From positions 186,001 to 250,000 of the forward strand of contig JAIUPC010000007.1 of NCBI GenBank assembly GCA_020161655.1: DNA of 64,000 bases, in the 5' to 3' direction. Position 1 is the first letter of the stretch. Each line of letters opens with the position of its first letter. Under the pieces are notes generated by a model, which saw nothing but the letters and a program-made list of their open reading frames with translations, did no database searches and was not told the DNA's origin. Of this stretch, positions 36,150-45,330 are shown piece after piece. The position numbers and the translations under genes are program-made. Source of the stretch: Pseudomonadota bacterium (GTDB lineage: Bacteria > Pseudomonadota > Alphaproteobacteria > Rhodobacterales > Rhodobacteraceae).

Positions 36150-38215
36150 TGCCCGCCCAGGGGGCAGGGCAAGGCGGCGCGGCGGGCGGAACCGCGGCTG
36201 AGCCGCTCTATGTCTACAACGGCGGATTCCTGACGCAGCCAAGACTGCGCCGCATCCTCCAGCTTGCGGGCTACGAGATCCGCATCGGCAAACCCGGCGC
36301 GCCCGAGGACCGGATCGGCGTCTGGGGCCGCAGCCCGACCGCGCCGCGCGGCGAGGCGGTGGCGGATTTCACCGGCAGCGGCATGGTGCGGGTCGAGGAT
36401 GCCTTCCTGCGATCAGTCCGGCCGGGTCGTGATGGTGGCGAGCCGCCGCTGGGGCTGCTGATCGACCGGCGCGGCGGCGTGCATTTCGACAGTTCGGCAC
36501 CGTCCGACATCGAGCATATCCTGATGCATGACGCGCTTGACGATGGCGCCGTCCTCCAACGCGCGCGGGACGGGATCGAAAGGCTGAAGCACCTGCACCT
36601 GTCGAAATACAACGACTTCGACCCGGCGGCCCCGGTGCCCGACCCCGGCTATGTCCTTGTCATCGACCAGACCCAGGGCGATGCCTCGGTCCTTTACGGC
36701 AAGGCGACGGCATCGACCTTCCGCGAGATGCTGGTCTTCGCGCAGGAGGAACATCCCGGCGCAAGGATCATCATCAAGAGCCACCCCGAGACGCTGTCGG
36801 GCCATCGCCCCGGCCATTACAACGAGGGGCACGCCCATGGCCGGATCACGCTTCTCAGCGATCCGGTCTCGCCTTGGGCGCTGCTGGACGGGGCCATCGC
36901 GGTCTATACCGTCTCATCCCAGATGGGGTTCGAGGCGATCATGGCCGGACATCGCCCCCGCGTCTTCGGCCAGCCCTTCTATGCGGGATGGGGCCTGGCG
37001 GCGGACGAAAACCCGGTGGCACGGCGCGAAAGGCACCTGACCCGCGCCCAGCTTTTCGCGGCGGCAATGATCCTTGCCCCGACCTGGTACGATCCCTGCC
37101 GCGACCGGCTTTGCAGCTTCGAGGAGGCGGTCGATCATCTGGAGGCGCGGCTCCGCGCCGATCGCGCCGACCGGGCGGGCTATGTCGCAGTCGGGATGCG
37201 GCTCTGGAAGCGGCCGCATCTGCAGCGCTTCTTTGGCGCGGAGAAGCGGCTGGCGTTTGAAAACGACCCTGCCCGCGCGGCGTCAAAGGCAACTGCCGAA
37301 GGGCGCGGGCTTCTGGTCTGGGCAGGGCAGGAGAGCGAGGCCTTGGCGCAGGCGGCGAAGGGCCTGCCGCTGGCGCGGGTCGAGGATGGTTTCCTCCGCT
37401 CGCGGGGGCTTGGCGCCGAACTGGTGCCGCCCCTGTCGCTCGTCGCTGACGAGAGCGGCATCTACTATGATCCGGCCCGGACGAGCGCGCTTGAACGGCT
37501 GATCGCCGCCGGCCCGCCGCCCGGTGGCGAATGGCGGGCAGAGCGGCTGGTGGCGCAGATCCGGCGCGCTGGCCTCAACAAATACAACCTCGACCACGGC
37601 GCCCTGCCCGACCTGCCGCCGGGACGCCGCATCCTCGTGCCGGGTCAGGTCGAGGATGACGCCTCGATCCGCCTTGGCGCCGGGGCGGAGCATGGCAACC
37701 TCGCCCTTCTGGCCCGCGTCCGCGCCGAAAACCCCGAGGCGGTGGTGATCTACAAGCCGCATCCCGATGTCGAGGCCGGCCTGCGCGCCGGGGCCGTGGC
37801 CGATGCGGATCTGCGCGCCCATGCCGATCTGGTGATCCGCGATGCGAGCCCGTCCGACCTCATCGACGCGGTGGATGAGGTCTGGACCATCACCTCGCTT
37901 CTGGGCTTCGAGGCGCTGATCAGGGGCAAGCGCGTGACCTGCCTCGGCATGCCCTTCTATGCCGGATGGGGCCTGACCCGCGACCTTTTCCCGGCACCCG
38001 AACGCCGCAAGGCGAGGCCGAGCCTTGCCGCCCTCGCCCATGCCGCGCTCATCGCCTATCCGCGCTACCGCGATCCAGTCTCGGGCCTGCCCTGCCCGCC
38101 CGAGGTGGCGGTGGAGCGGCTGGCGCGGCGCGAGGTGCCGAAGCCCGGAAAGGCGAACCGGCTTCTGTCGAAGCTGCAAGGGGTCTTTGCCAGCCAGCCG
38201 TGGCTCTGGCGGTGA
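36149..38215 (+). CDS. Capsular polysaccharide Kdo transferase, KpsC-like
   Basis: KpsC extends the poly-Kdo linker of capsule glycolipids. The 688-residue protein is an internal duplication. Half 1 has RVEDAFLRS, IIIKSHPETLSGH and GQPFYAGWGLAADE. Half 2 has RVEDGFLRSRGLG, VVIYKPHPDVEAGL and GMPFYAGWGLTRD. Two Kdo-transferase modules of this kind define KpsC. A short Gly/Ala-rich N-terminus precedes the first module. The start lies in the preceding stop (TGATG). It converges on ribD with a 41-base gap. Confidence 0.88.
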   Translation: MPAQGAGQGGAAGGTAAEPLYVYNGGFLTQPRLRRILQLAGYEIRIGKPGAPEDRIGVWGRSPTAPRGEAVADFTGSGMVRVEDAFLRSVRPGRDGGEPPLGLLIDRRGGVHFDSSAPSDIEHILMHDALDDGAVLQRARDGIERLKHLHLSKYNDFDPAAPVPDPGYVLVIDQTQGDASVLYGKATASTFREMLVFAQEEHPGARIIIKSHPETLSGHRPGHYNEGHAHGRITLLSDPVSPWALLDGAIAVYTVSSQMGFEAIMAGHRPRVFGQPFYAGWGLAADENPVARRERHLTRAQLFAAAMILAPTWYDPCRDRLCSFEEAVDHLEARLRADRADRAGYVAVGMRLWKRPHLQRFFGAEKRLAFENDPARAASKATAEGRGLLVWAGQESEALAQAAKGLPLARVEDGFLRSRGLGAELVPPLSLVADESGIYYDPARTSALERLIAAGPPPGGEWRAERLVAQIRRAGLNKYNLDHGALPDLPPGRRILVPGQVEDDASIRLGAGAEHGNLALLARVRAENPEAVVIYKPHPDVEAGLRAGAVADADLRAHADLVIRDASPSDLIDAVDEVWTITSLLGFEALIRGKRVTCLGMPFYAGWGLTRDLFPAPERRKARPSLAALAHAALIAYPRYRDPVSGLPCPPEVAVERLARREVPKPGKANRLLSKLQGVFASQPWLWR

Positions 38216-38256
38216 AGGCGGAGCCTCCAGCTGAGATATTTAGGGCAAGATGAAAC

Positions 38257-39354
38257 TCAGGCGCGCGACCAGAGGCTGAGCGTGTCTACGCCGATCCGCT
38301 CGATGCTTGCGAGGCGGAAGCCTGGGGCATCGGCGAGGGCCTGAAGGCCAAGCGGCCCGACGGCGGGGCGGCCATCCGCGCCGAGCATCGTGCCGGCGGC
38401 GAAGACGGCGAGGTCATCCACCAGACCAGCGACGAGAAGCGATGCGGCGAGCTGGCCTCCGCCTTCGCAGAAAACCCGCGTCAGACCGGCTTCCCCGAGC
38501 GCGGCGAGCATAGCGGTGGGATCGAGGGCGCCGGAGGCCTCTGGCAGTTCGATCAGGCGGGCGCCCGCCTTTTCCCAAGTTTGCCGCGCGGCAGCGGGTG
38601 TCGAGGCGCCATGGAGGAGCCAGACCGGCACCTCGCGCGCGGTCCTTGCCAGTTGGCCTTCCGTTGGCAGATCAAGATTGCGCGACGCGATGATCCGCAC
38701 CGGCTGGTGGCTGATACCAAGGCCGCGCACCGTCAGCGACGGATCATCGGCCCGTGCCGTTCCAGCGCCGATCAGCACAGCGTCATGGCTGGCGCGCATC
38801 GCATGAACACGCCGCCGCGCCTCGGCCCCGGTGATCCATTGGCTTTCGCCGGCAGCCGTCGCGATGCGCCCGTCGAGGCTGGTGGCAAGCTTCAGCGTCA
38901 GCATCGGGCGGCCAAGCCGGATACGGTTCAGAAAGCCCCGCTGGAGCAGCGCCGCTTCCTTGGCCATCAGGCCGGTTTCGACCGAAACGCCCGCCGCCTT
39001 GAGCATCGCATGGCCGCGACCGGCGACGCGCGGATCGGGGTCTTCGATCGCCGAGACGACGCGGGTGACGCCGGCGGCGATCAGCGCCTCCGCACAGGGC
39101 GGGGTGCGGCCATGATGGGCGCAAGGCTCAAGCGTGACATAGGCCGTGGCGCCCCGGGCCGCCGGACCAGCAGCGGCCAAAGCCACCGTCTCGGCATGAG
39201 GCCTGCCGCCGGGTTGTGTCCAGCCGCGCCCGAGGATGCGGCCATCCTTGACGATGATGCAGCCGACCGCCGGATTGGGCCAGACCCACCCCAGCCCGCG
39301 CCGGGCGAGGCCGAGCGCATGGGCCATGTGCTGCCGGTCGGCTTCGCCCGTCAC
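38257..39354 (-). CDS. ribD: Bifunctional diaminohydroxyphosphoribosylaminopyrimidine deaminase / reductase
   Basis: RibD carries out the deamination and reduction steps after GTP cyclohydrolase II. The N-terminal deaminase (about 1-145) has the zinc motifs [11 protein letters not shown] and [16 protein letters not shown]. The C-terminal reductase (about 150-365) reads [27 protein letters not shown] and has the NADPH region [13 protein letters not shown]. The GTG start overlaps the nrdR stop (GTGA). The other riboflavin genes lie 4.8 kb away, beyond the capsule cassette. Confidence 0.96.
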   Translation of the reverse strand: MTGEADRQHMAHALGLARRGLGWVWPNPAVGCIIVKDGRILGRGWTQPGGRPHAETVALAAAGPAARGATAYVTLEPCAHHGRTPPCAEALIAAGVTRVVSAIEDPDPRVAGRGHAMLKAAGVSVETGLMAKEAALLQRGFLNRIRLGRPMLTLKLATSLDGRIATAAGESQWITGAEARRRVHAMRASHDAVLIGAGTARADDPSLTVRGLGISHQPVRIIASRNLDLPTEGQLARTAREVPVWLLHGASTPAAARQTWEKAGARLIELPEASGALDPTAMLAALGEAGLTRVFCEGGGQLAASLLVAGLVDDLAVFAAGTMLGADGRPAVGPLGLQALADAPGFRLASIERIGVDTLSLWSRA

Positions 39355-39818
39355 TCGTCCGTCGCGCCGGAGGGGCGCAGTTCGGAGACGAAATTGTCGA
39401 AATCGTCGGCGGCCTGGAAGTTCTGGTAGACGCTGGCGAAGCGGACATAGGCGACGGTATCGATCCGGGCCAAGGTTTCCATCACGATGGCGCCGATGGT
39501 CTTCGACGGGATGTCCGTCTCACCCAAGCTTTCGAGCCGCCGCACGATGCCCGAGATCATCTGATCGACACGCTCAGGGTCGATCGGGCGCTTCTGCATC
39601 GCGATGCGGATCGAACGTTCGAGCTTGTCGCGGTCGAAATCCTCGCGCTTGCCGGAGGATTTGATGACGACGAGATCGCGAAGCTGGACGCGCTCATAGG
39701 TTGTGAAGCGCCCGCCGCAAGCCGGACAGAAGCGCCGGCGCCGGATCGCGACGTGATCCTCCGCCGGCCGGGAATCCTTCACCTGCGTATCGACATTTCC
39801 GCAAAACGGACAGCGCAT
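39351..39818 (-). CDS. nrdR: Transcriptional repressor NrdR
   Basis: NrdR senses ATP/dATP and represses ribonucleotide reductase genes. The 155-residue protein has a zinc ribbon with Cys3, Cys6, Cys31 and Cys34 ([20 protein letters not shown]). An ATP-cone domain ([20 protein letters not shown]) follows. The length is normal. It is the first gene of nrdR-ribD, an order common in alphaproteobacteria. I see no clear NrdR box in its own upstream region. Confidence 0.97.
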   Translation of the reverse strand: MRCPFCGNVDTQVKDSRPAEDHVAIRRRRFCPACGGRFTTYERVQLRDLVVIKSSGKREDFDRDKLERSIRIAMQKRPIDPERVDQMISGIVRRLESLGETDIPSKTIGAIVMETLARIDTVAYVRFASVYQNFQAADDFDNFVSELRPSGATDE

Positions 39819-39947
39819 TCCCTGTACCTCGGCCCCAAGAGGTTATCATCCACAGACACTATAGGTGTGCCTCTAGGATTTGGGTAGAGGTCATTTGACG
39901 CCACCAGATAACGGCGAGAACGGCGGCGCAATGACCACCTTGACCGA

Positions 39948-41672
39948 TCAGTCCGGCAGATCGCGATAGAGGGTCCAGTCCGTGCCGGCACCCAACACTT
40001 CGGCCCCTTCTACCGGGCGCGCGCCGGCCACGGTGCCGTCGAGGTTGCCGATGTAGCGGCCTTCGCAAAGCACAACAATGTTGTAGCCCGCATCGAGCAT
40101 CGCGCGGACCTGCGCCGTTCCGGCCAGATCCGGGGCCTGCTCCGCGCGCGTCGCGTAGGCCGTCATCGCAGCCGCCAGAGGCCCGATGATCTCAAGCGGC
40201 TGCTGGGTCGCGTTGGCGAAGGTCGGCACCGAGATTCCGCGCGACATCGCCAAGAGGAAGGTGAAGGGCTTGCATCTCCGCATCTCATCCCGCTCCCGGG
40301 CGCCCGGGGCGTAGGCCATGGTTGCAAGACCGCCTTCGGGAAGCGTTTCGGCAAGCGCAAGGAACCGGGAGTAGCCCTGGCGTTCCTGCGCCCAGCCAAG
40401 CGTGACCATCAGGAGATGGACCGGCAACAGCACCATGATCGCCCGCGGGACCATGCGCGCCCCGCTTCTGTCTTGGGACACACTCACCCCCGCCGCAATC
40501 ACGGCCAGAAAGCAGACCGGCAACCGTTCCGGCAGATGGCCGACGCCAAACATGGCGGGCGGCACGATGACCGCCAGCACCGCCAGAAGCGGCACGACCA
40601 GCCACAGGCGCCGGTCGATCCGCAGCCGCCCGCTCAACAGACCAAACCCGATCAGCCCCCAGAGGATCAGGCCGAAAAGCCGGTCTGCAAGTGGCCAGTT
40701 GCTTTCCGCAGCCCGGAGGCCGGCGTCGAGGCGCAGCCAAATCTCCTGCAAGATCCTGGACAGGAAGCTCCCGTCATTGCTGTAGCTGGCGAGGTTGGAA
40801 ATCGCGTCTGTGACGCCGTCCGATCCCTCCACGGTGCTCGTCGCCTGGAACAGGAGGATGGGCAACACCCCGACAACCAGGAGCCGTGCTCCCCGGCGGA
40901 AAAGCTCGCCAAGGTGGAGCCGGCCGCCGGAAACCGACGCCATTGCCTCGACCGAAAACAGCATGAGACCCCAGATCGCGAAGACGAAACCGTGGGTGAA
41001 GAAGATCAGCAGGGCGAAGGCCGTGGTGAAGAAGAGTTGCCGCCGCGGCGCCCCGGCATTGGCGATCCAGAATCCGAGCCCGGCAAGGGCAAAGCTGAAG
41101 CCCAGAAGGAAGTTCGCGAAGCCCCAGCCGAAGACGAAGTTATGCGCAACGATGCCCGCGAGGGCCGCGTTGAGTGGCGCTATCCGGCCATGGAGGCTCC
41201 AGGACAGCGACATGACCCCGAGGACAGGTGCGGCAACGACAATCAACAGGAGTATGCGCGCGGCGATCGTCGCAGGGAGGACCGCGAAAAGCCCGGTCCC
41301 GATCACGTCGAACCCGAGGTTTGGTACAAGCTTCCACGCGATGCGGTAGTTTTCGGCATAGGAAGGATTCCGACCGCCATCGGCGAGGATATCGTAGCGC
41401 AGGGTATGGGCGTAAAAGTCGATCAAGGGAAGTACCGGCGAAACAAACACCGGCAAAAGGCAAAGGAGGACGACGATGGCCACCTTCGACCCGGCCCTCG
41501 GAATGTCGAATGCCGATGCGACAGGAGCGTGCAAGTTCAACGCCTTAAATCCCTGGTTCAATCCGCCCTGAAACCCTGTCGCAACCAAGGCCCCCTGCCA
41601 AGCAGAAATGCCCGGCTTCCGCAAATCTGTCGAGCATGGTTTCCGGCCTTCGCACTTTCTTGCTGCAACCAC
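39948..41672 (-). CDS. Multi-pass membrane protein, GT-C glycosyltransferase-like
   Basis: Up to 574 residues with about ten membrane segments. The first extracytoplasmic loop reads LPLIDFYAHTLRYDILADGG, with acidic residues placed as in GT-C transferases that use lipid-linked sugars. The last 130 residues are a soluble domain with two cysteines and no known fold. I found no diagnostic GT-C subfamily motif, so the call is topological. The outermost start is GTG at 41672, but the first 50 residues look non-conserved. TTG codons near 41540-41585 are possible true starts. A DUF616 glycosyltransferase gene lies 39 bases upstream. Confidence 0.55.
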   Translation of the reverse strand: MVAARKCEGRKPCSTDLRKPGISAWQGALVATGFQGGLNQGFKALNLHAPVASAFDIPRAGSKVAIVVLLCLLPVFVSPVLPLIDFYAHTLRYDILADGGRNPSYAENYRIAWKLVPNLGFDVIGTGLFAVLPATIAARILLLIVVAAPVLGVMSLSWSLHGRIAPLNAALAGIVAHNFVFGWGFANFLLGFSFALAGLGFWIANAGAPRRQLFFTTAFALLIFFTHGFVFAIWGLMLFSVEAMASVSGGRLHLGELFRRGARLLVVGVLPILLFQATSTVEGSDGVTDAISNLASYSNDGSFLSRILQEIWLRLDAGLRAAESNWPLADRLFGLILWGLIGFGLLSGRLRIDRRLWLVVPLLAVLAVIVPPAMFGVGHLPERLPVCFLAVIAAGVSVSQDRSGARMVPRAIMVLLPVHLLMVTLGWAQERQGYSRFLALAETLPEGGLATMAYAPGARERDEMRRCKPFTFLLAMSRGISVPTFANATQQPLEIIGPLAAAMTAYATRAEQAPDLAGTAQVRAMLDAGYNIVVLCEGRYIGNLDGTVAGARPVEGAEVLGAGTDWTLYRDLPD

Positions 41673-41711
41673 CTCATAACAGGCAGAATTCTGCCGAATA
41701 CGGCCCGGTCG

Positions 41712-42455
41712 TCAGCGGCGCCTGCCGCGTGCCAAGTGATAGATTCTCCGCATCTCCTGGTAGAGAACGTTGTGGCGCGGGAAATCGCCCTTCCGCCCCT
41801 TGCGGTCATGGACGGTGAACTCGACCGTATCCTTCCAGTTCAGCGCGGTGATCGGATCGTACTTCAGGCCAAGCTTCCAGGCGAGATAGGGGAAGGATAT
41901 CTGGTCGCGCCGGGAATAGCGCAGGACGTGTTCGAACCAGCGGTCGCCGAAGCGCTGAAGGTCGGGGTCGTGGTGCCGGCGGATGATGAAATGCCCCTCG
42001 ATCAGGCCGGAATGGGCGGGCATCCCCTCGGCACGGTAGTGCCGCATCCGCTCGTGGATGATGCGGCGATCGTCGAGGCCAAGCTCGGCGACGGTCTGGC
42101 CTTCCTGATAGACGCAGTCGCGGCGGAAATGCGGGAAGGCGAAGAAGCCGGCACCCGATTGCGCCCTGACGGCCTCCAGCACCTGAAGCGGATCGGCCTT
42201 CAGCCGCGACTTGTTGTCGATCCAGATCGACCAGTCGGCACCCGGGAAATAGCGGTGCGGCATCAGCTTCGCGCGCCGCGACGCGCGGGCGGCATCAAGG
42301 CCGTCGAGCGGGTCGTGGATGACCTCCACCCCCGGCAGGGTGACGCCGGGACGGTCGGTGAAAAGCACGCGGCGACAACTCTCAAACCCGCCGAATACCA
42401 GCGGATTCAAGGGGTCGGCGCTGCCGTAATGGGCCGAATAGAGGATCAGCGTCAT
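41712..42455 (-). CDS. DUF616 glycosyltransferase-domain protein
   Basis: The 247-residue cytosolic protein begins MTLILYSAHYGSADPLNP. It has the family core RRAKLMPHRYFPGADWSIWIDNKSRL, where the Asp in WIDNK is in the donor-binding position. EGHFIIRRHHDPDLQRFGDRWFEHV and the C-terminal RDQISFPYLAWKLG follow. Related DUF616 domains are found in bacterial and plant glycosyltransferases. The acceptor is unknown. It precedes the GT-C-like gene by 39 bases, suggesting a two-gene glycan unit. Confidence 0.75.
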   Translation of the reverse strand: MTLILYSAHYGSADPLNPLVFGGFESCRRVLFTDRPGVTLPGVEVIHDPLDGLDAARASRRAKLMPHRYFPGADWSIWIDNKSRLKADPLQVLEAVRAQSGAGFFAFPHFRRDCVYQEGQTVAELGLDDRRIIHERMRHYRAEGMPAHSGLIEGHFIIRRHHDPDLQRFGDRWFEHVLRYSRRDQISFPYLAWKLGLKYDPITALNWKDTVEFTVHDRKGRKGDFPRHNVLYQEMRRIYHLARGRRR

Positions 42456-42579
42456 GCGGTCGTTCCAGTTTCGTCCGCACTATAGCCGCCCGCCGGTCCG
42501 CGACCAGCCCCCGCGATTGTGACCGGCTCTGTGGCGGCAACCGTGCTACCCTCGCCGCTCATTTTTTGAGGAGGAAGCC

Positions 42580-43467
42580 ATGACTCGTCTCACAGCCAAG
42601 GACTTTGCCCCCGAACTGCTCGAACTTTACGATTTCTATGCCCACGGCAGGATCACCAAGCGCGAATTCCTAGACAGGGCCGCGAAGTATGCAGTCGGCG
42701 GCCTGACCGCCGCCGCGATCCTGAGCCAGATGGCCCCGAACTATGCGCTGGCCCAGCAAGTCGCCCCCGACGATCCTGAAATCGTGGCCGAACGGATCAC
42801 CTATCCCTCACCCGATGGCCATGGCGAGGTGAACGGCCTTCTGGCCCGGCCTGCCGGTGCCACGGGCAAGATTCCGGCGGTCGTGGTGGTGCATGAGAAC
42901 CGCGGCCTCAACCCCTACATCGAGGATGTGGCGCGCCGGCTTGGCAAGGCGGGCTACCTCGCCCTTGCCCCGGACGGCCTGACCAGCGTCGGCGGCTATC
43001 CCGGCGATGACGACAAGGGGCGCGAGTTGCAGCAGACGGTCGACCCGGTGAAGCTGATGAACGACTTCTTCGCCGCCGTCGATTTCCTGATGACCCACGA
43101 AGGTTCGACCGGCAAGGTCGGGATCGTCGGCTTCTGCTATGGCGGCGGGGTCTGCAACGCCGCCGCCGTGGCCATCCCGGAGCTTGCGGCGGCGGTGCCC
43201 TTCTACGGCCGGCAGGCGGCGGCCGAGGATGTGCCGAAGATCAAGGCGCCCCTGATGCTGCATTTCGCCGGGCTCGATGAGCGTATCAACGAAGGCTGGC
43301 CGGACTATGAGGCGGCACTCAAGGCCAATGGCAAGGAATATCAGGCCTTCATCTACGAGGGCGCCAACCACGGCTTCCACAACGACACGACGCCGCGCTA
43401 CGATCAGGCGGCGGCGGAACTGGCCTGGGGCCGGACGCTCGACTTCTTCAAGGCGAAACTGGCTTAG
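42580..43467 (+). CDS. Dienelactone hydrolase family protein
   Basis: The 295-residue alpha/beta hydrolase has the cysteine nucleophile in [12 protein letters not shown] (about Cys189), the acid in FAGLDERIN and the His in [10 protein letters not shown]. This is the Cys-Asp-His triad of dienelactone hydrolases. An N-terminal extension (about residues 1-65) contains a moderately hydrophobic segment, [15 protein letters not shown], preceded by [10 protein letters not shown]. It lacks a twin-arginine pair, so export is uncertain. GAGGAGG precedes the ATG. The true substrate of this subgroup is not known. Confidence 0.82.
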   Translation: MTRLTAKDFAPELLELYDFYAHGRITKREFLDRAAKYAVGGLTAAAILSQMAPNYALAQQVAPDDPEIVAERITYPSPDGHGEVNGLLARPAGATGKIPAVVVVHENRGLNPYIEDVARRLGKAGYLALAPDGLTSVGGYPGDDDKGRELQQTVDPVKLMNDFFAAVDFLMTHEGSTGKVGIVGFCYGGGVCNAAAVAIPELAAAVPFYGRQAAAEDVPKIKAPLMLHFAGLDERINEGWPDYEAALKANGKEYQAFIYEGANHGFHNDTTPRYDQAAAELAWGRTLDFFKAKLA

Positions 43468-43564
43468 GCTTTTTCGCATGGGGCGGAAAAGCCCGCCAAT
43501 GCGGCGATAACCGCCTTGCGGGGTAAGGCCAAAGGTGCTGCCATTGCCGGCAGGGAGACCGGAC

Positions 43565-44227
43565 ATGGCAAGGCCAGAGGATGACGACAGCGGCGGCGAG
43601 CCGCCCTGCTTCCTGCATGAGCTTGACCCCGCCGTCAGCGGGATCGTGGATGAGGAAACCGCACGCGACGTGGCACGCTGGCGGAAAGGGGAGCGCGCAC
43701 GGCTGCTCGCACTCCGCCAGGCGGTACCGGTCGCTTCACGCTCGCCCGCCGATGCGGCCATTGCGGCGGAACTCACGGATAGGCTCGGCGACACCAAGGG
43801 GTTGACGGTCGCGCTTTACTGGCCCTTCAAGGGCGAGCCGGATCTGCGCGGCTGGGCCGCCGGCCTTCGGGCCGGGGGCACGCGCACCTGCCTGCCGGTC
43901 GTCGTCGCCAAGGCCGCGCCGCTGATCTTCCGCGACTGGACCGGGGCGGAAAAGCTTGAGCGTGGCGTCTGGAACATCCCGATCCCGCCGGAGATCGCCG
44001 CCGAGGTGATACCGGATGTCGTCATTTCACCCGTGGTCGGCTTTGACCGCGAGAACTACCGCCTCGGCTATGGCGGCGGCTTTTATGACCGGACGCTCGC
44101 GAAGCTCCGATCACAGAGCCACCGCCCGCGCGTCATCGGTGTCGGCTATGCCTTCCAGCGGATAGCGACCATCTTCCCGCAGCCCTATGACGTGGCGCTG
44201 GACGAAGCGATCCTCACCGATCCTTGA
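43565..44227 (+). CDS. 5-formyltetrahydrofolate cyclo-ligase
   Basis: The enzyme converts 5-formyl-THF to 5,10-methenyl-THF with ATP, returning the stored folate to the one-carbon pool. The 220-residue product has ARLLALRQAVPVASRS, LPVVVAKAAPLIFRDW, and the ATP-binding motif YRLGYGGGFYDRTLA. An N-terminal extension of about 45 residues precedes the usual start of the fold. ATG at 43565 has GGGAG upstream; a GTG ten codons earlier is less likely. It follows the dienelactone hydrolase gene by 97 bases. Confidence 0.92.
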   Translation: MARPEDDDSGGEPPCFLHELDPAVSGIVDEETARDVARWRKGERARLLALRQAVPVASRSPADAAIAAELTDRLGDTKGLTVALYWPFKGEPDLRGWAAGLRAGGTRTCLPVVVAKAAPLIFRDWTGAEKLERGVWNIPIPPEIAAEVIPDVVISPVVGFDRENYRLGYGGGFYDRTLAKLRSQSHRPRVIGVGYAFQRIATIFPQPYDVALDEAILTDP

Positions 44228-44257
44228 CCGGCAGGAAAACGGCCCGATAAGGCCGCG

Positions 44258-44647
44258 CTAATACCAGAGAAAACGCATATCGAGACAGTAGTTCGACTTG
44301 GCCGTACCAGCGGAAATTCCGCCATCGCCTTTCTTGGTCCCGAATGAAGAAAACAGCTCCATCGGCACCTTCTTCGCCTCGTCCAGCGTAAAGGTGATGC
44401 CCTGCCCCGCCTTCCTCGGCGCTGGCGACTCGCGGAAGATGCGGGTCTTCGACGGCATTCCAAGCCCCCGGGAGACGAAATCTCCGGCGGCGCAGAGATA
44501 GGCTGTCTCGTGCCTTGATGAATTGTAGACCACCTGGAATTGCTGCGGTCCTGTCTGTTCGACCTGATAGCCGTTCACGGCGCGAAATGCAGAAGCGGGA
44601 GAGGACAATGCGGCCACTAGTACAATGGAGACAATGACGTGTTTCAT
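44258..44647 (-). CDS. Small secreted two-cysteine protein, paralogue A
   Basis: The 129-residue precursor has a signal peptide (MKHVIVSIVLVAAL, cleavage after SPASA). The mature part starts FRAVNGYQV. Its landmarks are YLCAAGDFVSRGLGM, TRIFRESPAPRKAGQGITFTLD, GDGGISAG and a second Cys at 121. It aligns without gaps to the next two genes, with Cys52 and Cys121 in register, suggesting one disulfide. The tail RFLWY is aromatic. I recognise no named family. It is the last of three tandem copies, 224 bases after paralogue B. Confidence 0.78.
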   Translation of the reverse strand: MKHVIVSIVLVAALSSPASAFRAVNGYQVEQTGPQQFQVVYNSSRHETAYLCAAGDFVSRGLGMPSKTRIFRESPAPRKAGQGITFTLDEAKKVPMELFSSFGTKKGDGGISAGTAKSNYCLDMRFLWY

Positions 44648-44871
44648 GACGACCTGCCTTGCAAATGTACCCGGCAAGCTTAGCCGAAGATTGGGTATTT
44701 CGCGAGAGCCAAGCGCCCGTCGGCAAGGGAAAAAGCCGGCGAAGTTCTCCTTGGAAGCGCATGATTGGAATTTCTGTATCGCAATAGTTGTCATGCCTGC
44801 TGGCAATCAAGCGCTACGGCTCCGTCATTGGTGGCGACCGGCATTTCGGATCGGAATGCGGCAGCCCGCGT

Positions 44872-45261
44872 TCAGCGCCAGAAACTGCCGCTCCTGTGGC
44901 AGAAATCGGATCGGGCACCGGCAACGGAAATGCCGCCATCGGTATTGTCCGAAATAAGCACGGTGTAGAGCTTCATCGGCACCATCTCGGCCGGATCAAG
45001 CGTGAAGGTGATGCCCTGCCCCGATTTCCTCGGCGCGGGCGAATGGCGGTAGATACGGGTGGTTGAGCGCATCCCGAGGCCGCGGGAAACATAATCGGCG
45101 GCGGCACAAAGGTAATCCGTCTTGCGCCTCGTGTCGCCAAAGTCGACGAGGAAGGCACTTTCCCCTGTGGGCGTGACCTCAAGACCATTCATCGCCCTAA
45201 AAGCGAAAGCCGGGGCGGCGGAAGCGGCGACGAGCGCCAGGGCAGCAAGAACGCGTTTCAA
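44872..45261 (-). CDS. Small secreted two-cysteine protein, paralogue B
   Basis: The 129-residue precursor starts at TTG (MKRVLAALALVAAS on translation) with GGGAG seven bases upstream. The signal peptide ends APAFA. Landmarks are FRAMNGLEV, YLCAAADYVSRGLGM, TRIYRHSPAPRKSGQGITFTLD, DGGIS and the second Cys at 121. It keeps both cysteines of the family and aligns gap-free with its neighbours. Its 95-106 segment (MKLYTVLISDN) differs most from A and C. A longer in-frame start at 45330 would bury the signal peptide, so I reject it. Function unknown. Confidence 0.75.
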   Translation of the reverse strand: MKRVLAALALVAASAAPAFAFRAMNGLEVTPTGESAFLVDFGDTRRKTDYLCAAADYVSRGLGMRSTTRIYRHSPAPRKSGQGITFTLDPAEMVPMKLYTVLISDNTDGGISVAGARSDFCHRSGSFWR

Positions 45262-45330
45262 CTCTGAACTCCCGGTTGTTCGCTGGTGCATCTGGTTTCC
45301 GGCATCCCTGACTTCGGGTTCCGGCATCAC

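Noticed and set aside
33644-38215. Capsule cassette as a recent mobile element
   Set aside because: No transposase, integrase, flanking repeats or obvious composition shift is visible; insertion or rearrangement by recombination cannot be dated from this window.
39845-39880. ACAC-TATAG-GTGT palindrome upstream of nrdR as an NrdR box
   Set aside because: The half-sites are separated by five bases, not the eight expected of a 16-base NrdR box, so I do not call it.
40416-42485. 689-codon plus-strand frame antisense to the GT-C-like and DUF616 genes
   Set aside because: The product is charged low-complexity sequence, while the minus-strand frames give membrane helices and a recognisable glycosyltransferase domain.
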